64,000 nucleotides of DNA, taken from assembly GCF_003062295.1 (NCBI RefSeq), contig NZ_PYCN01000012.1:124001-188000 (forward strand). Reading direction: 5' to 3'. Position numbers and translations under genes: made by a program. Under the pieces are notes generated by a model. That model worked only from the letters and a program-made list of their open reading frames with translations, made no database searches and was not told the origin of the DNA. The stretch comes from Bradyrhizobium algeriense. Lineage in GTDB: Bacteria > Pseudomonadota > Alphaproteobacteria > Rhizobiales > Xanthobacteraceae. Shown piece after piece: positions 17,980 through 26,546 of this stretch; the first letter of the stretch is position 1; every line of letters begins with the position of its first letter.

Positions 17980-18321
17980 ATGCCAAAGGACCGCTCCTCA
18001 TCCTCCAAGGGCTTGGAAAATGCGACCATTGCTGTCGCAGAGCGCTCATCCATTGCGGATTCGAAGGGCAGCATTAACCTGCGCATCGAGGCCAATACCC
18101 GACAACTCATCGACGATGCAGCGGCGATCCTCGGCAAGACGCGCACGGAGTTCATGATCGAGACGGCCCGGCGGCAAGCGATCGACGTGCTGCTCGACCA
18201 GCGTCTATTCGTACTCGATTCCAAGCGCTACGATGCCTTCCTGCACGCGCTCGACAATCCCCCCGCGCCGGGACCGAAGCTGCGGTCGCTGCTCCGCCGA
18301 GCGCCGGCATGGCAGAAGTAG
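17980..18321 (+). CDS. tacA: DUF1778 (TacA-type) antitoxin
   Basis: This is the antitoxin of a type II toxin-antitoxin pair, 113 residues. The DUF1778 ribbon-helix-helix region is at about residues 28-72 ('GSINLRIEANTRQLIDDAA', 'TRTEFMIETARRQA'). The C-terminal part ('RYDAFLHALDNPPAPGPKL') is the segment that in this family binds and neutralises the acetyltransferase toxin. The extended N-terminus is longer than usual. The reading frame overlaps the toxin gene by 13 bases, which suggests translational coupling. The operator-like boxes just upstream fit autoregulation. Confidence 0.9.
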   Translation: MPKDRSSSSKGLENATIAVAERSSIADSKGSINLRIEANTRQLIDDAAAILGKTRTEFMIETARRQAIDVLLDQRLFVLDSKRYDAFLHALDNPPAPGPKLRSLLRRAPAWQK

Positions 18322-18839
18322 AAGACGCATCGGAACGCCCCGAGCCCGGATTATCGGCCCCTGTTCCCCTCACTGCCGAGCATAACCTTTCCGGCTTCGA
18401 CTGCGGCGAACCTGCATTGAACGACTGGCTACGGCATCGAGCCTTGAAGAACGAAAGCCGTTTTTCGCGAACCTATGTCGTCTGCGAGGGCAACCGGGCG
18501 GTCGCCTATTTCTGCATCTCGGCCGGGGCGGTGGAGCGCGCGGCGGCGCCGGGCAAGGTGCGACGCAATGCACCCGACACGATTCCGGTATCGATCATCG
18601 GGCGGTTAGCGGTCAGCCGCGACCACGCGGGCAAGGGGCTGGGCGCCGACATCCTCGCCGACGCGCTTCGCCGCATCGCGGTCGCATCACAGAGCATCGG
18701 CATTGGGGCGGTTCTTGTGCATGCGAAGGATGAAGCGGCAAAGCGCTTCTACATCAGATGCGCCGAGTTCATCGAGTATCCGGAAGACAGCCGCACCCTG
18801 TTTCTCCCGATCGAAACCGTAGTCGCGGCCTTTAGCTAA
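18309..18839 (+). CDS. tacT: GNAT-family toxin (TacT type)
   Basis: This is a Gcn5-related N-acetyltransferase toxin of 176 residues. The known family acetylates aminoacyl-tRNAs and stops translation. The hallmark start 'LSGFDCGEPALNDWLRHRA' is at about residues 28-46. The acetyl-CoA-binding stretch 'IIGRLAVSRDHAGKGLGADI' is at about 96-115. The conserved C-terminal region 'AKRFYIRCAEFIEYPED' carries the catalytic tyrosine region. It overlaps the antitoxin gene and is intact by every visible feature. Confidence 0.9.
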   Translation: MAEVEDASERPEPGLSAPVPLTAEHNLSGFDCGEPALNDWLRHRALKNESRFSRTYVVCEGNRAVAYFCISAGAVERAAAPGKVRRNAPDTIPVSIIGRLAVSRDHAGKGLGADILADALRRIAVASQSIGIGAVLVHAKDEAAKRFYIRCAEFIEYPEDSRTLFLPIETVVAAFS

Positions 18840-18929
18840 TTTGGGGGTCCCGGACGTCCGCAGAAGGTTATTTGACCCACGTAACGCGCCGCGTTACCAC
18901 ACGTCCAATCCGGCAATTTCGAGCTCCAA

Positions 18930-20018
18930 ATGTCCCACAACACCTTCGGCCATATGTTCCGGGTCACGACCTTCGGCGAAAGCCACGGGATCGCGATCGG
19001 CTGCGTGGTCGACGGCTGCCCGCCGCTGATCCCGCTGACATCAGAAGATATCCAGCACGATCTCGACCGCCGCCGCCCGGGACAGTCACGCTTCACCACC
19101 CAGCGCCAGGAGCCGGACGCGGTCAAAATCCTGTCCGGCGTGATGGCCCATCCCGAGACCGGCGCGCAGGTGACGACGGGCACACCGATCGCACTGCTGA
19201 TCGAGAACACCGATCAGCGCTCCAAGGACTATTCCGAGATCAAGGACAAGTTTCGCCCCGGTCACGCCGACTTCACCTATGAGGCCAAATACGGCCTGCG
19301 CGATTATCGTGGCGGTGGACGATCGTCGGCGCGCGAGACGGCGACGCGCGTCGCAGCCGGCGCTATCGCGCGCAAAATTCTTCCCGACGTGAAGGTGCGC
19401 GGCGCGCTGGTGCAGATGGGCCCGCACAAGATCGATCGCGACAAATGGGACTGGGACGAGATCGCGCGCAACCCGTTCTTCTGTCCCGACAAGAACAGCG
19501 CGGCGTTCTTCGAGACATATCTCGACGGCATCCGCAAGAGCGGCTCCTCGATCGGGGCTGTGATCGAAGTGGTCGCCGAAGGCGTGCCGGCAGGCTGGGG
19601 CGCGCCGATCTATGCCAAGCTCGACGGGGAACTGGCGGCGGCGATGATGAGCATCAACGCCGTGAAGGGCGTCGAGATCGGCGCAGGCTTTGGCGCGGCC
19701 GAATTGTCGGGCGAGGAAAACGCCGACGAGATGCGCACCGGCAATAACGGCACGCGATTCCTGTCCAACAATGCCGGCGGCGTGCTCGGCGGCATCTCGA
19801 CCGGCCAGCCGGTGGTGGTGCGCTTTGCGGTGAAGCCGACCTCGTCGATCCTCTCGCCGCGCAAGACGGTGGATCGCGCCGGCGCCGACACCGACATCAT
19901 GACCAAGGGCCGCCACGATCCCTGCGTCGGCATCCGCGCTGTGCCGGTGGGCGAGGCGATGATGGCCTGCGTGCTCGCCGATCACTTCCTGCGTCATCGC
20001 GGTCAGGTTGGCGGGTAG
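18930..20018 (+). CDS. aroC: Chorismate synthase
   Basis: This flavin-dependent enzyme converts EPSP to chorismate, the last common step of aromatic amino acid synthesis. At 362 residues it has full length. The family signatures 'GESHG' (residues 16-20), 'RRPGQSRFTTQRQEPD', 'DYRGGGRSSARETATRVAAG' and 'MRTGNNGTRFLSNNAGGVLGG' type segments are present. It is preceded by the toxin-antitoxin pair, from which it is separated by 90 bases, so it probably has its own promoter. Confidence 0.97.
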   Translation: MSHNTFGHMFRVTTFGESHGIAIGCVVDGCPPLIPLTSEDIQHDLDRRRPGQSRFTTQRQEPDAVKILSGVMAHPETGAQVTTGTPIALLIENTDQRSKDYSEIKDKFRPGHADFTYEAKYGLRDYRGGGRSSARETATRVAAGAIARKILPDVKVRGALVQMGPHKIDRDKWDWDEIARNPFFCPDKNSAAFFETYLDGIRKSGSSIGAVIEVVAEGVPAGWGAPIYAKLDGELAAAMMSINAVKGVEIGAGFGAAELSGEENADEMRTGNNGTRFLSNNAGGVLGGISTGQPVVVRFAVKPTSSILSPRKTVDRAGADTDIMTKGRHDPCVGIRAVPVGEAMMACVLADHFLRHRGQVGG

Positions 20019-20047
20019 CGTCCGGACTTAAGGAATCCCGGCCTCCC

Positions 20048-21742
20048 TCACTGCATGGCGTCTGCGATCTTTTCCGCCGCCATCAGGACCGGGAAATTGG
20101 TGTTGGCGCACGGCACCACCGGGAAAATCGAGGCGTCGACCACGCGCAATCCCTGCACGCCCTTGACGCGGCCTTGGGTGTCTACGACCGCCATCGGATC
20201 GTCCGCCCGGCCCATCCGGCATGAGCAGGAGGCGTGCCACACGCCGATCGCCGCCTTGCGCACGAAGGCTTCGAGCACCTCGTCGTCGCGCATGACCTGC
20301 TCGAACGTAAAACCTTCGACGATGAAATTGTCGATCATGTAGTGGCGCAGCGCCGCCGGCCCGTCCATCAGCGTTGCGGCAATGGCGGTGAGGATCTTGT
20401 TCTTGGTGTTGACCACACCGATCTTGCGCACGCGGTCGGAATACGAGGCCGGGAATGGCTTGTCGGTGACGGCCTTGAGCGGCGCACTCATCTGCAGCGC
20501 CGCCATCTTGCGAAAGCCGCTCATCAGGCGATCGAGATCGCGCCTGTCGGACAACAGGTTGAACTCGACAATCGGTTCTATCCGCGGGTCGCGCGAGGCG
20601 AGTTTCACCTGCCCGGTCTCCGAATAGGTTTTGTTGACGAAGGTGAGCAGCGAGGCGATCTGCTCGCCGACTGAATGCCAGGCCGACTTGGTGAGGACGG
20701 CGACGAACATGTCGCCGGCCGGCGTGCCCGGAAGCCCCGAAGAGTAGCGCAGCCCCATCTGGATGTGACGCCTGGTGTGCTCGTTCATGCGTGCGCCACG
20801 GCGGACAAAGGACGACAACGCGATCGAGGGATGATCCATCAGGCCCTGGCCGACGCCCGCGAGGCCCATCAGGACCGGAATGCCCATCTCCTTCAGGTGC
20901 CCGACCGGCCCGATGCCGGCGCGCAGCAGATGCGCCGGCGAATGGATCGCGCCACATGAAAGGATGATCTCGCGACCGCGGAACTCTTGCTGGCGGCCAT
21001 CGACCAGCGCCTTCACGCCGACGCATTGCGTGCCCTCGAACAGCAGCTCCTTGACCTCTGTGTTGGTCGAGATCGTCAGGTTGGCGCGCTTGCGGGTTTC
21101 GCGATCGAGATAGCCCATCGCGGCCGAGACACGCTGCTCGTCCTGGTTGGAGTGTGTCACCGGGAAGTAGCCGTCTGTGAACTCGCCGTTCTGGTCGGGC
21201 AGGAATGCATAGCCGGCGAGCTTGCAGGCCTCGCCCATCGCCTGCGAATGCCGTGTCCAATGCTGCTGCGGAATGCGGCGGACGGGGATGCGGCCGTCGT
21301 TACCGTGGAATGGCCCGTCGAAATCGAGGTCGCGCTCGACCTTCTTGAAGTAGGGCAGCACGTCGTTCCAGTTCCAGCCCGCGGCGCCGCGGGCCTCCCA
21401 CTCCGCGTAGTCGGTCGGCGCGCCGCGGTTGGCCATCTGGCCGTTGATGGAGGACCCGCCACCCAGCACGCGCGCCTGCTCATACTTGCGCAATGGCGGG
21501 CGGCTCTCATCGGGGTTGTTGTGGCTGACGATCTGGGTCGTGACCTTGAGTTCGGTCCAGTGGAAGCGCGGATCGAAATACGCCAGCCCCGAATAGCTGT
21601 CGCGGATCTCGGGCGGCTCGTTGCCGGGCGGCGTGTCCTGGCCTGCTTCGCAGAGCAGGACTTTGTTGGCGCTTCTGGCGGAGAGCCGGTGGGCCATGAC
21701 CGAGCCTGCTGATCCACCGCCGACGATGATGATGTCGTACAC
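20048..21742 (-). CDS. GMC-family FAD oxidoreductase (choline dehydrogenase-like)
   Basis: This glucose-methanol-choline oxidoreductase has 564 residues. The FAD-binding Rossmann motif 'DIIIVGGGSAGSVMAHRLS' is at the N-terminus. The second FAD signature is 'ARVLGGGSSINGQMANRG'. The catalytic histidine region 'IGVWHASCSCRMG' and the terminal 'PCANTNFPVLMAAEKIAD' complete the active site. It oxidises an alcohol, but which one is unclear because choline, polyethylene glycol and other alcohol dehydrogenases share these motifs. It is divergent from the cyclase gene. Confidence 0.92.
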   Translation of the reverse strand: MYDIIIVGGGSAGSVMAHRLSARSANKVLLCEAGQDTPPGNEPPEIRDSYSGLAYFDPRFHWTELKVTTQIVSHNNPDESRPPLRKYEQARVLGGGSSINGQMANRGAPTDYAEWEARGAAGWNWNDVLPYFKKVERDLDFDGPFHGNDGRIPVRRIPQQHWTRHSQAMGEACKLAGYAFLPDQNGEFTDGYFPVTHSNQDEQRVSAAMGYLDRETRKRANLTISTNTEVKELLFEGTQCVGVKALVDGRQQEFRGREIILSCGAIHSPAHLLRAGIGPVGHLKEMGIPVLMGLAGVGQGLMDHPSIALSSFVRRGARMNEHTRRHIQMGLRYSSGLPGTPAGDMFVAVLTKSAWHSVGEQIASLLTFVNKTYSETGQVKLASRDPRIEPIVEFNLLSDRRDLDRLMSGFRKMAALQMSAPLKAVTDKPFPASYSDRVRKIGVVNTKNKILTAIAATLMDGPAALRHYMIDNFIVEGFTFEQVMRDDEVLEAFVRKAAIGVWHASCSCRMGRADDPMAVVDTQGRVKGVQGLRVVDASIFPVVPCANTNFPVLMAAEKIADAMQ

Positions 21743-21861
21743 TTTGACGTTTCCTCTTGTTCTTTCGCCGTAAAGCTAGCGCAGCTCCGTCGTCGGGTCA
21801 CGCGGCTGTCGTTGCGAGCGCGCTTGACGTTTCAAGGGGTTGCGCGGCAAATACCGGCGCC

Positions 21862-23046
21862 ATGGATGCATCAAGACTGCGAGAGCTGACCGATTGGCTG
21901 ATGGACGGCGGGAGATCCGCGGCCAGCCCCAAGAGATTTATGGCCGAGTGCTGCGAACGGATGGTCGCGGCGGGGCTGCCGCTGTGGCGTGTCGGCGTCT
22001 TCGTTCGAACCCTGCATCCCGAAATTTACGGGCGCAGTTTCATCTGGAAGCCGGGCGCCGAGGTCGAGATCGGGGCGGTCGACTACAATATCCTGCAGTC
22101 ACCGGATTTTCACACCAGCCCGCTGATCATCGTGTTCCAGCAAGGGGTGGAAGTTCGGGCCCGGGTCGATGATCCCGCGAGCCGGCGCTTTCCGATCATC
22201 GACGACTTTCGCGCCGAAGGCGTCACGGATTATGTCGCGCTGCCGCTGCCCTTCATCGGCGGCACGGTGAATGCATCGAGCTGGACCACCAAGCAGCCCG
22301 GTGGATTCACAGACGAACAGTTGGTGGCACTGCGGAGTCTCGCGAAGCCGCTGGCACGGGTGGTCGAGATCATTAGTTTGAACCGGATGGCTGCGAGCCT
22401 GCTCGACACCTATGTCGGCAACAGCGCCGGCGAGCGCATCATGGGCGGTCAGATCAGACGCGGCCACACCGAGACGATGAATGCCGCGATCTGGCTCTCC
22501 GATCTGCGCGGCTTCACCGCATTGTCGGACCGGTTGCCGGCCGAGACCGTCGTGGACATTCTGAACCAGTATTTCGATTGCCAGGTCGCCGCGATCAAGA
22601 AACATGGCGGTGACGTGCTGAAATATATGGGCGACGGCCTGCTCGCGGTTTTTCCAATCGACGAATATGTCGGCGACGAGCAGCAGGTTTGCAGCCACGT
22701 GCTCGAAGCCGCCCACGAATCCCGCGCCAGCGTCGCCGACCTGCAGTATCCGATCGGCGATGCCGTCGAACGGTTTCGCTTCGGTGTCGCCCTGCATGTC
22801 GGACGGATTCTTTACGGCAATATCGGCGGCGGCAACCGGCTCGACTTCACCTGCATTGGACCTGCGGTGAATCTGGCGGCGCGGCTGGAAAAGATCGCGA
22901 GCCAGACCAAGCGCACCATCGTGGCGTCGGAAGGATTTGCCGGCATCTGCCGGGGAGGCTGGAGCGATCTCGGCGAGTTTCCGGTCGCCGGTTTCGCAAA
23001 AGCCGCACGCGTCTACGGCCTGACCGACGAAACCTCGGCGGCCTGA
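21862..23046 (+). CDS. Class III adenylate/guanylate cyclase
   Basis: This protein of about 394 residues makes a cyclic nucleotide. The N-terminal half (about 1-195) looks like a GAF-type sensory domain. The C-terminal half is a class III catalytic domain with both metal-binding aspartates, in 'IWLSDLRGFTALSDRLP' and 'KHGGDVLKYMGDGLLAVF'. 'FGVALHVGRILYGNIGG' and 'IGPAVNLAARLE' hold the transition-state Asn/Arg region. The ATG at 21862 is preferred to 21757, whose extension is Ala-rich and lies in the promoter of the divergent GMC gene. No membrane segment is seen. Confidence 0.9.
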   Translation: MDASRLRELTDWLMDGGRSAASPKRFMAECCERMVAAGLPLWRVGVFVRTLHPEIYGRSFIWKPGAEVEIGAVDYNILQSPDFHTSPLIIVFQQGVEVRARVDDPASRRFPIIDDFRAEGVTDYVALPLPFIGGTVNASSWTTKQPGGFTDEQLVALRSLAKPLARVVEIISLNRMAASLLDTYVGNSAGERIMGGQIRRGHTETMNAAIWLSDLRGFTALSDRLPAETVVDILNQYFDCQVAAIKKHGGDVLKYMGDGLLAVFPIDEYVGDEQQVCSHVLEAAHESRASVADLQYPIGDAVERFRFGVALHVGRILYGNIGGGNRLDFTCIGPAVNLAARLEKIASQTKRTIVASEGFAGICRGGWSDLGEFPVAGFAKAARVYGLTDETSAA

Positions 23047-23053
23047 GGAATCC

Positions 23054-23141
23054 CGTAGCCCGGATGGAGCGCAGCGCAATCCGGGATTCGCGCCGCGGCC
23101 TGAGGTGTCCCGGATTACGCTGCGCTCCATCCGGGCTACGG
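23054..23141. repeat. REP/BIME pair (CCCGGATGGAGCGCAGCG family)
   Basis: GTAGCCCGGATGGAGCGCAG and its inverted copy (TGCGCTCCATCCGGGCTAC) face each other, with CAATCCGGGATT inside. It is the distal member of the repeats flanking the REP-associated transposase gene. Confidence 0.88.
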
Positions 23142-23166
23142 GCGTTCGCGATCTCCGCTACTCTTA

Positions 23167-23185
23167 CGGCTCGGTCGTGAACAGT
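23167..23185. repeat. 19-bp direct repeat of the clpS 3' end, left copy
   Basis: CGGCTCGGTCGTGAACAGT here is identical to 23890-23908, which is coding sequence for the last residues of ClpS. The two copies bracket the transposase and its nearest REP elements. This copy is outside any gene. Confidence 0.85.
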
Positions 23186-23186
23186 T

Positions 23187-23220
23187 CGTAGCCCGGATGG
23201 AGCGAAGCGCAATCCGGGGT
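23187..23220. repeat. Single REP unit at the 3' end of the transposase gene
   Basis: GTAGCCCGGATGGAGCGAAG followed by CGCAATCCGGGG. It touches the stop codon of the transposase remnant and belongs to the same family as 23054-23141 and 23787-23875. Confidence 0.85.
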
Positions 23221-23755
23221 CAGTCTTTCCGTTCACCAAAATTGGCCATATCGGAGCGCCCATCGCCGCCCCAATCCGGAGCCAGAACACCCGCCCGGAC
23301 ATAGCGATGCAGCGAGGAGAACGGCCAGTCGGACGGCGACGTCACTAGCCGGTGCTTGACGGGGTTGAAATGCACATAATCGGTGCAACGTTCGAAATCC
23401 CGTTCATCACGAATGGTGTGTTCCCAAAAGCGCTTTTGCCAAAGCGAATATTCGCCGCGATGATCGCGCGAAATCGGCGCACCCGTAGCGGTGACGCTTC
23501 GCGTGAAGCCTCCCTTGATCCGTCGCCACCTATCTGAAAAATCGGCGTCGCCGGGTGGCAAAGTCAGAATTGCGTGCAAGTGGTCCGGGAGAATCACAAT
23601 GGCGTCTGTAACGAAGGGCCGTTCACTTTGCGCTTTCCGAAATGCCGAACGCAGCAGGGCAACATGATCAATAGCGCGGATGACTTTCGGTCGTTCAGCG
23701 TGACCGTGAAGAAGAACGTTCCGCCGGGGACGAAGTTGCGCCGATAATGGACCAT
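23220..23755 (-). pseudogene. REP-associated tyrosine transposase (RAYT), frameshifted
   Basis: This is a Y1/HUH-type transposase of the TnpA-REP family, thought to mobilise REP sequences. The canonical N-terminus ('HYRRNFVPGGTFFFTVTL') starts at 23755 in one frame. The rest lies in the next frame, with the HUH motif 'PDHLHA', the helix 'WQKRFWEHTIRDERDF' and the catalytic-tyrosine region 'YVHFNPVKH'. One base is missing around 23684-23690. Restoring it gives 'NDRKVIRAIDHVALLRSAF', an unbroken protein of about 178 residues. As read, the gene is inactive unless slippage occurs or the base is a sequencing error. REP units of one family flank it on both sides. Confidence 0.88.
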
Positions 23756-23786
23756 GTGCCAGTCTACCCCGGATTTCGCTGAAACG

Positions 23787-23875
23787 AGTAGCGCGGATGG
23801 AGCGCAGCGCAATCCGGGGACAGTTCGGGCCGCGGCGCGAATCCCGGATTGCGCTGCGCTCCATCCGGGCTACGG
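23787..23875. repeat. REP/BIME pair upstream of the transposase
   Basis: GTAGCGCGGATGGAGCGCAG and GCGCTCCATCCGGGCTAC face each other around CAATCCGGGG and CCCGGATTG. It lies between the transposase start and the end of clpS, mirroring the repeats on the other side. Confidence 0.88.
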
Positions 23876-23880
23876 AAGAA

Positions 23881-24186
23881 TCATTCCTCCGGCTCGGTCG
23901 TGAACAGTAGCGGGTAGCCTTTGGCGCGGCCGGCGTCGGTGGCGCGCGTCGCCTTGGTTTCGGCGACGTCCTTGGTGAACACGGCGACGACGCAGACGCC
24001 GCGGCGGTGCGCGGTGATCATCACCTTGTGGGCCTGGTCCTCGGTCATGCGGAATTCGGCCTTCAGCACCGTGACGACGAATTCGCGCGGCGTGTAATCG
24101 TCATTGACCAGGATGACCTTGTGCAGGCGCGGTCGCTCGGTCTTGGTTTTGACCTTGGTTTTTGGCGTGGCGGTGGTATCGGGCAT
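23881..24186 (-). CDS. clpS: ClpS protease adaptor
   Basis: ClpS delivers N-degron substrates to the ClpAP protease. The 101-residue protein has a flexible Lys/Thr-rich N-terminus and then the conserved core 'HKVILVNDDYTPREFVV'. That core contains the Asn-Asp pair that binds the substrate amino terminus. 'AHKVMITAHRRGVCVV' follows. No clpA lies adjacent in this window. Its last codons are duplicated at 23167-23185 beyond the transposase cassette. Confidence 0.95.
   Translation of the reverse strand: MPDTTATPKTKVKTKTERPRLHKVILVNDDYTPREFVVTVLKAEFRMTEDQAHKVMITAHRRGVCVVAVFTKDVAETKATRATDAGRAKGYPLLFTTEPEE
23890..23908. repeat. 19-bp direct repeat, right copy (inside clpS)
   Basis: CGGCTCGGTCGTGAACAGT encodes, on the minus strand, the C-terminal 'LFTTEPE' region of ClpS. 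It is the intact counterpart of the copy at 23167-23185. Confidence 0.85.
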
Positions 24187-24234
24187 TTCCAGTCGAGTCC
24201 GGCAAGCGAGCGAAATTCCAACGAGCCGCCGTGC

Positions 24235-24516
24235 TCAGTTGGCGCGGCAGTTCGCCAGGCGCTGCGCCATGGTCGGATCGCCGCGGCTGACGGCCGTCTC
24301 GATCAGTTTACAGGCTCCGGGCCGGTCCTGAAACGGGGGGTCGAGAGTTTCAGCTCGATCAGGGCTGGCCGCTTCAGGCTGCGTGGTGCCGGACCGAGGC
24401 GCTGGAAGCGACAACGCAACCACCGTGCCAAAGGCGAGCAGGCCGGTCGACACAATGGCTGTGCGCATTAACGGCGACGGGCTGTCATTCACTGGAAGTT
24501 TTGCGGGCGTAACCAT
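24235..24516 (-). CDS. Small single-TM hypothetical protein
   Basis: This is a 93-residue protein from the ATG at 24516 (the frame opens at 24573). One hydrophobic segment lies at about 18-36 ('AIVSTGLLAFGTVVALSLP'). After it comes a periplasmic tail with two Cys ('RPGACKLIETAVSRGDPTM' and 'LANCRAN'), which could form a disulfide. No domain was recognised. It lies upstream of clpS in the same direction. Confidence 0.55.
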   Translation of the reverse strand: MVTPAKLPVNDSPSPLMRTAIVSTGLLAFGTVVALSLPAPRSGTTQPEAASPDRAETLDPPFQDRPGACKLIETAVSRGDPTMAQRLANCRAN

Positions 24517-24751
24517 GATCGTGCCGATGCGGCCCTTCTTGGCCGGTCGCATCACATCTGTCGCGCCGGGCACGCTAATCGTTCATTCGGAGCCGGATAC
24601 CGGACAGGCGCATCGCTGCGCGGAACCAGCCGAGCAAGCGGGCTTGGACGAAGCCTGCTCCTAAAGCGAATGTGAAGGACAAATGATTTCAGCGCTTTGC
24701 GTTGGCCGTTTTGCATGTCACCATCACTGTCGTTCGACGGGAGGGCCGCAA

Positions 24752-25624
24752 ATGCGCTGGTATGTCTCGATCGGGGTCGTGCTTGTCGCGGGCGTGCTCG
24801 CCGGCGGCGATGTGGCTGGTTTTGCCGCGCCGTATCAGACGAACCGGCCGGGCCAGCAGCCGAACGCCGCCAGCCGTCAACTGGCCGACAAGGAAGCCAA
24901 TCCGACCGTCGACGTCGAACTCGTGCTTGCCGTCGACGTCTCCTATTCGATGGACATGGACGAACTGGCGCTGCAGCGGGAGGGCTACGCGCAGGCGATC
25001 GTCTCCAAGGAGTTCCTGCAGGCGCTGAAGAGCGGCCCGAACGGCAGGATCTCGGTCACCTATTTCGAATGGGCGGCATCGACCGACCAGAAGATCATCA
25101 TCCCGTGGCGCCTGATCGACGGGCCCGAGACGGCGGACGCCGTCGCCAATGAAATCATCAAGACCCCGATCCGCCGCGCGTCGCGCACCTCGATCTCGGG
25201 TGCGATCCACTTCGCCATGCCGCTGTTCGACGAAAATCCGCACCGCGGCCTGCGGCGGGTGATCGATATTTCCGGCGATGGCCCGAACAACAACGGCGCA
25301 CCCGTCACCATCGCCCGCGATGCCGCGTTGGAAAAGGGCATCGTCATCAACGGCCTGCCGATCATGGTGAAGGAGCCGTCCTATTCCACGATGGATATCG
25401 ACAATCTCGATCTCTATTATGAGGACTGCGTCATCGGCGGCCCCGGCGCGTTCGTGGTCACGATCAAGGATCGCGACAAGTTCAAGGAAGCGATCCGCAC
25501 CAAGCTGCTGCTCGAGATCGCGGGCCGCACCCCCGAGCGCCCCGTCGTGCCCACCGCCGGCCGTGAGCCGCGCGTCAATTGCATGATTGGCGAAAAGATC
25601 TGGCAAGACCGGTGGGGGAGGTGA
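24752..25624 (+). CDS. DUF1194 (VWA-like) exported protein
   Basis: This is a DUF1194 protein of about 290 residues. The signal peptide 'VSIGVVLVAGVLAGG' is followed by a von Willebrand A-like fold. The metal-site-like motif 'VLAVDVSYSMDMDE' (DxSxS) and the later 'VIDISGDGPNNNG' are the family signatures. The role is unknown, possibly adhesion or complex assembly in the periplasm. The ATG at 24752 has GGGAGGG just upstream and puts the signal peptide first, so it is preferred over 24683. Confidence 0.88.
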   Translation: MRWYVSIGVVLVAGVLAGGDVAGFAAPYQTNRPGQQPNAASRQLADKEANPTVDVELVLAVDVSYSMDMDELALQREGYAQAIVSKEFLQALKSGPNGRISVTYFEWAASTDQKIIIPWRLIDGPETADAVANEIIKTPIRRASRTSISGAIHFAMPLFDENPHRGLRRVIDISGDGPNNNGAPVTIARDAALEKGIVINGLPIMVKEPSYSTMDIDNLDLYYEDCVIGGPGAFVVTIKDRDKFKEAIRTKLLLEIAGRTPERPVVPTAGREPRVNCMIGEKIWQDRWGR

Positions 25625-25641
25625 TGGGTATTCAGGCGAGG

Positions 25642-26474
25642 TTAGGCGCCTGCCGACATCTCCCTGATATCATGTTCCAGCGAACGCAGCGTCTGTAATG
25701 CCGCCTCGTTCTGTCCGGATCCGATCAATCGCCAGAGATCGGCGACCCGGCTCGTCAGGCTTTGAATTGTCACGGGAAAACTGGCGGCCGCAGCCAACGC
25801 GCTTTCTCGTTGATGAGATATTGCCCGTTGAGGGCAAACAGAACCTGTCCCAGGCAAGCCAGTGCACGATAGGCGCAGCCGGCAATATGCGTGCTGTCGC
25901 CGCGCGGCAGGGCGGTCTCGGCATTCTCGATGCTGAACGCGATTTCCCATTGAAAGCGCCGGATCAGGGCATCGCCCATTGCGCGCGGGTAGGGCGAAGT
26001 GCTCGCCTTCAACGCCGCGATCACTCCATCAGGATCGTGCAGGGGATGGCACTGCGCGATCTCACCCATCCATATCGCGGAGCAAAAGCCATGCGGATGG
26101 CCGGGTTGGTAATACATGCCAATGTCGCCGCTCCGGCACGTTTCGATCGTCTCCGTGACTTTCTTGATGCTCCGGTAGAGCAGGTCGACCTTGCGTCCGC
26201 CGATCACGAGCCACGCGCCGCCGACGATCCATGGGCCCCATTCCCCAATGGACGTCACGCGGATGGCGTCCGGGTCGTCGACGATGGCTTTCACCACCTC
26301 GCGGAGTCGGTCGGTATCCAAACCGACGCTGTCAGCATGGTAGAGGCCGATATCATAGTCGGATGCGTCGTGCGCCGTTCCGCGCGCCCGCGATCCGCCG
26401 AGCACGATGGCGGCAATGCCGGGGACAGCGGCGAGGAAGGGAGTGATGCGCGTGAGGAGCGGATCGTGTGACAT
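25642..26474 (-). pseudogene. Nucleotidyltransferase-fold gene, frameshifted near the 3' end
   Basis: The N-terminal domain has the nucleotidyltransferase motif 'VLGGSRARGTAHDASDYDIG' with the two metal-binding Asp residues. This places it with antibiotic nucleotidyltransferase-like proteins. The frame from the ATG at 26474 ends at 25770 with an unrelated tail. The natural C-terminus ('ALAAAASFPVTIQSLTSRV', then 'LEHDIREMSAG') continues in another frame to 25642. Inserting one base at about 25802 would join them as 'INEKGALAAAASFP' and give about 277 residues. The truncated product keeps the catalytic domain, so it may still work. Substrate unknown. Confidence 0.8.
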
Positions 26475-26546
26475 GGGTGAGCTGCGGGGGACCGGCGCGC
26501 AGTATATCGAACGGCGCTGCGCCTCGCGATAGCCGTATCGCTGGCG

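Noticed and set aside
18840..18929. Possible riboswitch or leader before aroC
   Set aside because: Only 90 bases with no recognisable fold or motif.
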